Shown here: positions 42,765 through 55,100 of the stretch, one piece after another
Numbering within the stretch: the stretch's first letter is position 1
Layout: each line of letters begins with the position of its first letter
Source: Marisa cornuarietis
Lineage: Eukaryota > Mollusca > Gastropoda > Architaenioglossa > Ampullariidae
Assembly: GCA_004794655.1 (NCBI GenBank)
Contig: SMMW01000521.1
Span: 4,593,501 to 4,657,500 of the forward strand
Reading direction: 5' to 3'
Length of the DNA: 64,000 bases
Notes under the pieces: generated by a model
The model's database searches: none
What the model was told of the DNA's origin: nothing
The model's input: only the letters and a program-made list of their open reading frames with translations
Made by a program: the position numbers and the translations under genes

Positions 42765-45700
42765 CCACATACACACATGAACCCACCGACACAGACACAC
42801 ACACAAATGAACTCACTTTGTCTTGGGGTCAATGCACCCCATCAACTCCTGCGATTCAACTGCTTTAGTAAAGATGCTCTGGATGTTGATTGTTTTCCCA
42901 CGCTCCCTCTCAGCTACTGCAAATGTTTTGATGCACTCACTCTTGCCACATCCTGGTGGGCCTACCACAAGTATCTAAACAAAGATGTCATACCATTCAT
43001 GTTGACAAATGACACTAGTCATTGTAGCACGCTGATCACAAAAACACCAATACCACTATTTAATGAGGTATTAAAATGTATATCTAGCAGCTGCTGTTAA
43101 AACCATCATCATCCTTACAAATGAATGACTGTCATAAGTGTAATTATCTTGTGACCCAATAATAATTTTTCCCTATGTGTTCTGAAAGCTTCGGTCTACA
43201 GTAAAAAAGGTTTTTCTATATTTGTTTTTGATTGGTCATCAGTACTGTTGTCCTTCATATGTTCTCCATGTCTTGTTCTTCTTTCAAGTGCTAAGAGCAC
43301 ACTCCCTATGAGCATGCACTACACAAATCACACATTATTTATTTATTTATTATTATTATTAAAAAGAAGGGTTACTGATATATGCAAATGAATATGAGTA
43401 AATGGACCCTCAGGCGAGAAGACTCAAAACCATAAGGCTTATTTGGACATCGGTCTCTGCACCCAACAACATAGTATGCACACAGAAATTGCAGTCTTTG
43501 TATCACACGAAGGGCAATCACTCACAGTCTGGTGGATGCAGTTAAGCTGAGCTAGCTGAAGCACCCGAGCCTGAAAGGCTGCCCCTGGGAGCAGAGCAAG
43601 GTCTGCTGTTGCCACAGCGATGGCATCTTGGATGTCCTCAAGGACCTGTTTACCAGCGTTGTCAAGCACTGTGCTAAAGTGCTCACTGCTAGCATGAGCC
43701 ATCTGAACTACTGGTGTGTTCAGCATCAGGGATTCTGTGCAAAAGATAGGTCAAACTAAGAGATACTAAAAACCTCTAAATGTTATTTTCTTTGGAGAAC
43801 AAACAATTTTTCAGAACTGAAATATATAGTTCATTATTTTTCATCAATACTGAATCATTTATTTAGCTAAAGCAGTCATGAAAATATCAGCTAAGTCCTT
43901 GTCACCTCCTCTATCACCAGTATTTTTACTCTCAAACTTTTCCTCCATGTTTTTAATCAATAAAATAATTAATTTAAAATAGTTTAAACAATGCATGATA
44001 CATTGTACAAATATACCCATCATATCTATAACAAAAACGTTCCATCATTTCATCATATACAACAGTGTACAACAGAACACTTATTACAGTGTTGAATATA
44101 TCGTAAGCACAAGCTGGCATGGGATAGGACAAATGTTCGATCTGAAGTTTCACGGATAAATGATTGGCTTGGCAGCTGATGAGTACAGCATGCAGCCTAA
44201 GGTACTGCTTGATGCACAAAGATAACAAAATTAGACAAAAAGATAAAATTAGACAGACAAAAAAGCAAGACTTTTTGGTCCTGTTGCTTATCAGAAATTC
44301 TTGAAGCTAGACAGAACATTGTCAGAGCTCATGTACCCCATACACAAACTGTTTTGATTCTTCTCTCTGTATTGCAGATCAGTTCAAAAAGAATACTGAA
44401 CATTCTCTTTTTCAGTCCTAAAACTTAACATCTTACCAGTTTTTCACTAATCTGTGTGCACCCTTATCCTGCTCTGCAATGGGGCGTGCCAGATAAGCAG
44501 CAACCATAGTGGTTCCATTCCAATACTTGTACAACAAAAAGACAACTCCACTTCCAAGGCCGCATTCAAACGCTCTCTTAAAACATATCTTTTTACAAAG
44601 TACTATTCCTGACTTGTGCCTCATCTTCATGTTGTTCAGTGTCCCTATGTGTACCTCCCTGTCTATTGGTTGTTATGTTTTTTTTTATCAAACTGTTCTG
44701 CGCAGAGAGTGCGATCCACCTTATTCGTGATTCTGGGCACTATAAGTTCGCATTATTATTATTTTGAAGGGATGAAAATGCTAGCAGATCTTTCAAAAGT
44801 TATTTTTAACTGGTCACATGACCATACTTTTTCCTTATTTAGGGCTTAATGAAGGCTAGGTTTGAAAATTAACTGTGAATCCCAAATGATGTGACCTTGC
44901 CCTTGTGCATGGTACAGTGAGGGTTGATGATTGCATTGCAGATTAACACAGTAAACTCGGTAGAAGACAGAATGCCAGTATGCATGTACCAGGAGAGGTG
45001 GGGGGTGGTTGCACAGTCTCCCACTCCTCTCATCAACTCACATATATTGTGGGGGTCCAGATATTTCATTCCCGTGTGGGAAAGGGCAAAGCACATATCG
45101 CCATCTTCACTTAGACGATTAGACGTTGCTCTCATCTTTATGCTCTCTCTCCAAATGACTGCTTGTTTTCTGCCGCCTGGCTGTCTTATTCCCCTAACCT
45201 CCATATTTTCTTTAGACTACCCCCCATCCAGTGCCATAGGATTATGGTCAACTTTTGAGGGTGCAAACTCCATGCTGACAGTTCACATTCTTGCCTGCTC
45301 AGTATCTTTTTTAAGGAGGAGCTGCCCCCCTTGTCCCCCTGGTTGCTATGCCACTGCCATCCATTCCTGCTATGTGACCACCCTCCTTAGGCACATCATC
45401 AGCCACAGTGACTAGCCCCTGTCCTGATTATCTTCCTCACTTCCACCATGAAGAGCACAGGGTCACTGGGCGGTCAGTTACATTCTCAATAGTCATCTTT
45501 TATTAGTCACCAGTACTGTTGTTTATCCATCTATCCCTCGTGTGTTGTCCATGTCTTGTTCTTGTCTCAATCACTAAAAGCATGCTCCTAATGAGCATGC
45601 GTATGCAGTATATGAATCATGCATTTATTATTATTATTTTTATTGAGTGTGCAGATGCATGTTTCAGGCCCTATCCCATACTACAACCTGATACTTCTAC

Positions 45701-48700
45701 CTTTAATAATATTCAACAATTGGGCTCTTTTTGATTGTTATCAAGACATTTTGTATAAATCATTTGCCTCATGTTCTGTTTTGCCTGGCTCTATCTGCAC
45801 TTTTCAAATCTGTCCACACACTGTCTTTCACGCATGTTTACTACCAGTAATGATATCAATTATTCATGTACATAAATGTAAAGCATGTAATATATAAATC
45901 TATTCATATATATATTGGAAACAAGGCTGCGCCTGACGGGCTAAGTTGCTTTGTTCTCCAGCGATTTTTCTGCTTTCTTGTTCAACTTCTCTCTTTATTC
46001 GTATTATAGGTTTATTATAATTGCATGTTGCATTCTTGTTCCTCTTAAGCTTTATTTTGTTTTTGATTTACTACTTGTAATTGCCCTATTTTCTGTTGGT
46101 TGTTGATTTTACTTTAACCGCTGCCATTATTTGCCGTCACATAGATGTTAGATCTAATTCTTGTTACTTGTTTTGTTTCCTCTTCTCTGAAACTTAGCCT
46201 CACTTTAAATGCTCATCAACCTTTTGTAGAAGTGAGCAGTGTCTGTTATATGAGAATATGACTATATGCTTGTTGGTGATTTAGTTTACTTCTGTATATC
46301 ATTTCTTTACAGTGCTTGGAGCAAATTGTTGGAAAAGCGCTCTATAAATGTTTATTATTATTATTATTATTAGACTCATGTTTTTAACCTCTGCTGTGCT
46401 GCTTACTACAAACTCTGCAAGATCAGCGCCATTCGCCATACTCTATAAATCCAGACTACCAAGATTCTCATTGGTTCTTAATTTCTTAATCACAAATTAG
46501 ACTGCTGACACTCTATTGCTGCTGGTTGTCCACAGTACATAATTCGTAATTTTCACAAAGTAGAAAACTCTGCTGCTCATCTCCTTTTCCAGACTCATAA
46601 ATTCGAGCAAGCTACACCACTTCTGCACATTATTAAATGGCTGTCAGTTAAAGCCTCTTGACTATAAATTCTCTCCTATGAATTCTTTACTATCTCCTCC
46701 CCTGACTATTTTTCTAATCTGTCGACAAACCTGCTTGAAACCTCTGCTCCCCATCTCTTACATTCTATCCATTCCTCCTACAAAAACAGTCACATATGTA
46801 CAATGTATGTTCTTCTGTGCTTCTACACAGTGAATCTCTCTTTCATACTATTTTGATTCAAAGGCAATATTCAAACACTGAAAACATATTTGTTTACAAA
46901 AAATATGATGATTAAAACATTAGATATGCTTGATCTTTTGTAGTCATTTTGTTACCTTTATGCATTAATACCATTTATTTTTACATCATATTTTATTAGT
47001 TGATTACACAGAGAGAGAGAGAGTGAGCGATAGTTGGGATTATTCGGATGTTAAAGTCTGCATGCTTTTCTCATGCTAAAGTAGCAGTTTTTCAGAACCA
47101 TGAGAAATACAGACTTTCAACGTCCCAATAACCCGAGCTGTCACTCATTCTCTCTCTCTCTGTTTGGTGTTGACTGCTGTCAGTGTTGTGAATGGTGCAC
47201 TAGTGTGACATAATACACTGTTAGCGACGCTTGTTGATCGTAAGTACGAATCGTAGCGGATAATTAATTAACAGATGGGTTTTGGAGGCTAAAATTTACA
47301 GGTTAGTTTAATATCGCCTGGGTACAGCTTTGATATAGGGGGAGACGCGACGGCCATAACAAAAATGGCTCGCGGCATTTGTCGTCTGCTCGCTCCACTC
47401 AATTGCCCAATTGTACCTATCAAACCTAAACCTAACCCTAACCCTAACCCAAACCCTAACCCTACCCCAAAAACCCTAACCCCAAACCTAGCTCTGACAA
47501 AATAACATAGACCAGCCTATGACGTCACGTCTCACCCCCATATCAAAGTTCTGCCTCAGTGTTGATTACATTTCTTGGATTTCCAGACATAGAGTTGTGG
47601 GTTTCTCAGTACATGTAAAAATGCACAAATAAACCACAAAATGCATCCACATATGCATTGTTTGGGGTGCAAGAAACTACCATAAAGAATGTACTAAAAT
47701 ACAATTAAGAAAGCTGCCATTGTAACCCTATGACATGATATATTGTCCTTTTACAAAAATGATACAAAAGATGCAAGAAGCTCCATTGAAAGATCCACAG
47801 ATAAGTAAAAAGTAATCCAGTACTGTAAAGTCATTTACAACAATAAGCAATAAAAATGTTTTTGATATGTATGTAGTTTTACAAGATGCCACACATAAAA
47901 CATGCAATGTTTAGTGTGCTTCTACATCTATAGTAAATTACTTTTATATTTACATTTAACTTTTTATAAATACGTCTACTGCTGATGATTGCAAGCAATA
48001 CAATATTGTTTACACCATGCAGTTTTGTGATGCCCTGACAGAAATTACTGGCACAAAAATACACAGTACGAACCAGCTAAAACATTGTCACAACATATGC
48101 TGGATGATGCCTTAAAACTTACCCAACAATAAATGAAGTGTTGTACAGAAACAGACAGACGAAAAAAAAACCACGAATCAGGTTATCATTACATACAGGT
48201 TTTGTGAGTTAAAACTTCTTTCTTTCTATCTCTGACTGAGATTCTTGAGTCTGAAGTGCAAATCTTCTAGGTACAGGATGAACATGTTATTTAGACATGG
48301 TATGACTCTTTAAAATAAAGTATTGTAATAATAAGTTATAAGTCTTTGAGTGTATTAAGTTGTGGAAAGCAGGAAAGTGTGTGTGAGTGTGTGTGTGTGT
48401 GCATGCCCACACACATATACAAAAACTTTCTCAATCTTTCCACATCCTGTCCTTGCCTAACTAAATTCATCATCATTTTCAAATCTCACAACTCACCTTT
48501 CAAAGACTGTGACTGAACATTCTTAGCGTTCTTGACTTGCAGTTCTGACTTTATTGTATGTAGTGAGGCCTTCAACTGCAGTCTTGCATTCTTCTCTTCC
48601 TCTCCACTGAACACCATGGGCACATCAACATCCGGCCACAGGTCCTGCATGACTGTTGCAAACACACTTGCATCCCGTGTGGTCATGCGGGGCATAAATG

Positions 48701-49137
48701 CATCTCGCAGAGCAGTGACAAAAGACTCTTCTTCCAAAGTTTTCTTGGCTGTAGAGGGGTCTATAATGACAAGAAAAGCATGAACAGTCTAACTAACAGA
48801 CTCAGTGGAGGGGAAAAAGTCCATTAAGTTGTTCGATGATGGAAATTTCAAATGTTCTTGAAAACTAGCACAAATACAATCCTTATCGCTTTACTTGCAC
48901 AAGGCCAGGCATGACAGATCGAGCAGCCAATGGAAAACTGCACAACTGATATTTGTTTCAATTTTTTCAATATATTTTATTTCTTATACAGTCATTCTTG
49001 AACCTTGGATTTTACAGCCTTAGACAATTTTGCATATTATTGCTAAACTGTAAGACATCAGTGCATGAACATGCATACTCACGAGCATGTTCACATACAC
49101 ATAAAAAACACATATATGAAAACATGGACATGCACAT

Positions 49138-49170
<33 letters not shown>

Positions 49171-52100
49171 TGCATGTGGATCACTGAATTTGAACCTTTT
49201 TCATCGGCCCCAAGTATTTCGGTCAGGTGTGCTCCAGCCTCTGATGCCACGCCCTTCAGTGTCTCTAGACTCCAGCCATAGAAACTGCCACTACGCTGCT
49301 CACCTGTAACATCCACCACTTTAGGCTGATACCAGTAACTTTTCATTCAGATAAGTAGTCTATAAACTCTTTTTGAATTCAAACTAAAAAAATTTTTGTT
49401 TCACAAAAACATTTAAATGTCAGAAAGATGGTGTAGTTGATCAAGAGGTGTAAAGATTTTATTTTTCAATGATGGGTCTTATCTGATGTATCTAGGTGAC
49501 AGTACTACTGAAATGATGATTGTGTACAAAGTGAAACATATGATAACAAAAAGAATTGATAATCACGATGCCTAGAATTTTAGAAACAGGATTCTGCTGT
49601 GTGCTTCACTAACCAAGGATTGCTTTATCAGATATGAAAGTGTTGGTCCCAAACATGCATCGACACATACTGTAGAGTTGTTTGGTTTTCCATGCCAGTT
49701 CATGGCCATGTATGAACCCTGTGAAGAAAAATATCAACAGTTTAACATTCATATATTTCTGTAAATGTAGATGCATAGAGAAATTACAAATGTCCAAGAC
49801 CTTCTGGAAAGATCAGCTAATTCTGAAACAAGTCTGTGCAAACCATCTTTCTTGTTTGTTTCATTTTGTGAATAAACAGGTTTAAAAAAAAGCAAAGATA
49901 ATCTCTTTGTTTAATATATCAGGATATAAGAAAGATAAAGAAAACTGAAAAGAATATAAGAAGATTAAAGATGACTAATAGAGAAATGTTGAACATATTA
50001 GAATGCAACCTATAATTGTTATAGCTTTATATGATTGGATTGGTACTTCTTTAAAAAAGCTTGATTTAAAACAATTATAATCAGTAGGATCAGCAATAAG
50101 TAAAAATCCCTAGGATACAGTTGCTAACCTTGGCTGAAGAGCATAACCTCCAAGGAAAGTTGAAAATCCAAGGTCATCAAAGACACAACCCGAAACTGAT
50201 TCAGGATGCTGTCTGGCAGTTTGCTGACTGCCGATGGATACAACAGCTGGCGGTCAGGGTTGCATGCAGTGACAGGGACTGCTGAGTTGATGAGCCCAAA
50301 CACAGCACCATGTGGGTGGAGCTGGATGTCATCTGACTCTAGATGGACAGCAGTTTTGTGCTGACACAAAGCATTCATGACGGTCCCCATCAGCTGGGCG
50401 AAGACGGACATGACAGGCAGTTGTAGCAGTGCAAGGTCAATAAATGACACCCAGCAACCTGAACAAAAGTACACAGCCAAATAATATTCAACAAGACTAG
50501 AATGCATTCCACTGGCTTCTGGCTTCTAAATGCATTCATTAAAAAGTCAATGTTCTCTGTTATGCCTCAAGGCTTTGTACCAAACTACCTCTTCAACTCA
50601 CTTTATCTCTATACACCACCTTGTTTTCTCCAGTTGTCTTCTGATTCTTTCAGGCTTCACATTCCTTGACCAGACATTTGGTCCTTGTTTCTTTTTTGTT
50701 TCTGATTCAGTCTCCTGAACTGCCACTACATTTTCTCCAGAATCCTACTCTCTTCTTTAAAAATGCCACTTTGGTCTTGTTCATGGATTTAAGTCTCCTT
50801 GATCTGTAATTTTTTTTTTTGGGGGGGGGGGGTTGGCCACTAATCTGGATTGTTCTTTCTTTGCCTACACTAGATGGTTTTTATCTACACATCACCTCAG
50901 TGACTTCCCACCATTGACAGCCTGGCTCCTTTATCTCATAATGGTTTCTTTATGCAAAAAAGTCAACAATTTTCCTTATTTTCCTTTAGGTGCTGAAGGT
51001 CAACATTAACATGACAACTGTCCGATCTGAAACTGCTTACCTGTTGAAGCCAGACCCCTGAAGATATCCTGCAACTGCAGATAGTTGGTTGAGCTGGTGC
51101 AGTTGAAAATGTACAGTGCACGACCTAAGCAAAGGCTGAGCTCTTTGACTGTGGTAAATTTGCCACACTCCTGGATAAAACAAACCCATATTGTCAACAG
51201 CTATCACATAAGAAAAAAATTCAATGATAACATGGAAGAAGAAAAGCCCTAAGCATATTTTACTACTTGTGTGTTAGTGTGCATGTGTGTTTGTGCACAC
51301 ATGCAAGTGTATGTGTGTCTGTATGTGTGGTGGGGGGGGGTAGTGGGGGGATGCAAGGATGGCAGGATGTTTAAATGCAGATGTAAGTGTTTACTGTGAC
51401 AAAGAGTGGAAAAGTCTGTCAGTAGTTTACTTGCCTGAGGACCCACACACAGAACACCTGTATGAGCGCTCACTGCCTGAGTCATGGTTACAAACATACG
51501 CTCAGTAAGAGGGGTAATCACTTCTCGAGGTGATGAACCAAGGTACTCAAATCCATATTCCAACTCTGTGTTCATGCACTGTCACACACAAAAGGATTAA
51601 GCTGCTTTACAACAAATCACAGCACTGTAACCTCAATGCTAACATGTTCAACTTTGGAGCAAAGGGTAAATGATTTGAGGCATGCTAGGGCCTATGGTTT
51701 GAAAACTTTCCTTTAATGTAGTACCTGATTTATCAAAGAAGGCACAAGGTGGTGGAGGTCCACAGACACATCAACAACTACTTACAGTTCACTGCCTATA
51801 CACCCACTACACTAAGGGACTGTTCACCTTTGACCTTTTACATTACATTATTCCTGGAGGTTTCCTTTTTTTCATCTTCTTTCTCTCGCTGGTTGAGCTG
51901 TTTTGCTACAATAAACTATCCGCCAAGCTAAATTTAAGTCTACATAAAGTCTAAATTAAATCTACATTAAGTCTAACTCAACTGAAAATAAACTACATCA
52001 GTTTTAAATAAAATTGTGTTAAAAGCAGCCTTCTAGCTGGTTTGCCCTGTTTAGCTGTCGCCTACAACAAATACACCTAAACCTAATGACCTAGAAACAA

Positions 52101-55100
52101 ATACACGTAAACCTAATGACCTAGAAACAAATACACCTAAACCTAATGACATAGTAGTTAGTTCAGTCTATGGCATGTGCTGCACTAACCGAGATGGTCA
52201 CACTGCGGCTTTCTTCACCAAATGTATACAGCAGTTGGCTCTTCCAGTCTAAGCTGGCAGCAGGCGACGTCTGGCTGGATATGCGGATCAGGCGCTGCAC
52301 AAGGTCGCGCAGGTGAGCCAGCAATGATAGCAGGCCCGTGAGTTTTTGAATCTGACTGGGAAACAAAATCAGCCGCATGTCCCCCTCCTCTTCCTCTGCA
52401 TGCTTATTGATGTCCTTAGTGTCGCCCAATTCTTTTAGCACAGGAAGACTGATGTTCATAGTGTCTACTGGGACTGTTGCTGTAATGAGCAAGCTGTACA
52501 TGGGAGCAGTGACAAAAGAGAATGCATTCTGAGGATGGTGCTAACACAGAGGGTGTTTGAATGAGAAGAAGACGGGATAGTGGTTTAAGCAACATAGTCT
52601 AAACTTGATACAATAGCCCGTATGATACCTAATAATCCACTGCACTTCCCTCAGTTGGTCCAGCTGCAGAATGGGTACTCAACTCCTTAGAGTGCTGAGG
52701 TAAAGTAAGGTAACAAGAGAGAGGAGACATGCACCACCCTCACAGAAAGTTGGCACCTAGATAAGCATTGTCTTTTACACATCACTTCCTGATTACCTTT
52801 ATTTTTTCCATGACTGATTCAACAACTTTTTTCCCTGTTATTACGATGAACATGTGTGCCAGCTGGTAGCAGAAATGTATGCACTGTTCAAGAATCAAAA
52901 ACAGAAAAAATTTAAGGGGAAAGCTACATCATGCTGTGTACCACTGCAATAGGTTCTTTAGTAGCTCCTCCCCTGTCTATTTTTTATCTCTTGTCTCTCT
53001 ACAGTTCTGTTTGACAACCTCTGCTCTTCATCTGACTCTCACATTCTAGTCATTTCTCCTAATAGAATGTTTTTAATTAGCTCAGTATAATCACTTGAAA
53101 AAAATTATTGCACCCCTCTGGTCCTTTAATGTCAAGCTTTTTGTAGCAAGTGTAGAGGGTGTAGCTGATAGCTCATTTATTTTTGGGTTCTTGGTGCATA
53201 TCAGCAAATATCGGTGCATATCAGCACAAGCCTACAGGATCATCATAAAAAGTTTACCCCTGTGATGGGTTGAGCAGAGCTGAGAGGAGAAGACAGATGC
53301 TATAGATCTATCTGTTTGGCAACACATAGAATGAGGGAGAGACAGCCAAGAGGTGAAGCTGAAATTTTTCTGCAGAGGGAATGCAGTGGTGGCATTTATT
53401 CAAGGCCATTTAATAAAGGGGTGGACATTTGCTGCCTCTCGTCCTGTCTATGGCTGTGTGCAGGCAGGAAGTTGGCTTACTCACACCATAACCCTCATCA
53501 TTCGGCTATACAAGCAAGAATCTTGCACATTACAAAACAAATATTCATGAGCAGAACTCACTGTCACTACCCAGTGGCTGTGGTGTACTGTAATTTTCTG
53601 GATAGGGGCTTGGAATGTTGCCTCCTACCAGATCCTGAGAAGATGTTCTGTGCTCGGAGGTCAAGCTGCCACTTCCTTGCAAATGGTCATATTCCTGCTT
53701 GTGCCCTGTGTTTTGGGCTATGAAATATACATGACCATAAATGAGTTTCTAAGCACCCTTAAATTTCAGTCTAGATTCAATGCAAACTGTATATGTAACA
53801 GAGATTTGAGCAAGCTTATTGAAGAAATAGCAGGCATCGTGAAACAAACCTGCTAGCTATAAGCAATAGATATAATTATTTTAGGTGACTGAGGTACTTA
53901 TAACAATCAAAACACTGAATATTAGTTTCAATATCCATGCCTGTTAAAAAAAGCATGAATTTAATAATTTTCAAGCACTTTGGACCCCAAGGTTGAATAG
54001 CTCATATTTAATGTGTTAACAATACTAAGGATATTAATCTTATATAAGTAAGAATATTTATATGTAAACTTTCCCTTTAAAAAAACAAAAAATCAACCAG
54101 ATATAGTGAGTGAAGCTAAAGTACTTCAAATAACCTACAGAATGTGTATGATATCAATTATTTACAACTAACTAATGGGCAACATACTCTGTGATGCCAT
54201 CTTTAGTCGCTCGTGGCTGAGTCGCTGCTCATGTTCCCCTTCCAGGCCTTTCAAGAGTAAGATGGTGCCCTGGATTCCAGCTTCAATCTTGCTTAGAGCT
54301 TTCTGAAGCACCAGGCACATATGTCTACATGCATACATGCACACAAAGGCACATCAATTTCCTATTTCCCCACCCACCCACACACAAAGAAGCACATTTG
54401 AAATAGCTAGCTAAGAATTCTGAACATTATATACATTTACATTAAACAATGCCGAAGACTTGTTTTAGTAGTACAAGAACCAAAATCAGTTACTAATAAC
54501 TATTACTTTGTTTTATTCTTAGCTTAAAATGATATCTTTATAGCTGGGTGACAAAATGCTTATAGACATATCATATATACATATTAACTTACAAAAGGAT
54601 GCAAACATTTTAAAGTATGCCTTACCTCTAGTGTTAGACGTTCTCCTGCTTCTAGAGCCCTTATGGCTTCAGAAATTTGCTGTGACATCTGGATCTGTGT
54701 CGCCAGGTATACAATCTCGGTAACGTGTTCTAGAGTCCAAGAACGTCCACCATCACCTCGCTCTGCATACTTCACCACCTCAGGAGCCTCCAGTGTTGTG
54801 TCTTGTGCACGCAGACTTTGCCTGCTGGCTGCACGACTAGCTGGTTTACCATTCTTGCCATCTGAGAACCATAATACAGAGCAACAGTGACAATGACAAC
54901 CTATGAGAAAGACGTGCTTTGTGTCTGTATAGTATTTATATTATAATTCTTATAATTTATTTTAAAGATATATAGCTATATTCTCATAGGCAAGTATGTT
55001 TCCTATGTCAGAAAGAATGTTTCCTATATCAGAAGGTATATTCGTAATAATGTCAGCCACCTGCCTGTGAGGCTCTCACCTTTTCGTGTTTGAGAAGAAC

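Noticed and set aside
42651..43100. A 149-codon plus-strand open frame
   Set aside because: It covers a (CT)n(CA)n microsatellite and the antisense of the AAA2 P-loop exon.
44924..45415. A 163-codon plus-strand open frame as a nested gene
   Set aside because: No domain recognised, overlapping minus frame also open, and repeat-like motif at its end; kept only as an unclassified region.
47425..47495. Interstitial telomere as a chromosome-fusion scar
   Set aside because: Only one strand orientation is present, it is short and degenerate, and it lies inside an inverted-repeat element.
53316..53723. A 135-codon plus-strand open frame
   Set aside because: No recognised domain, no splice or promoter support, and it lies in a host intron; chance opening is likely.
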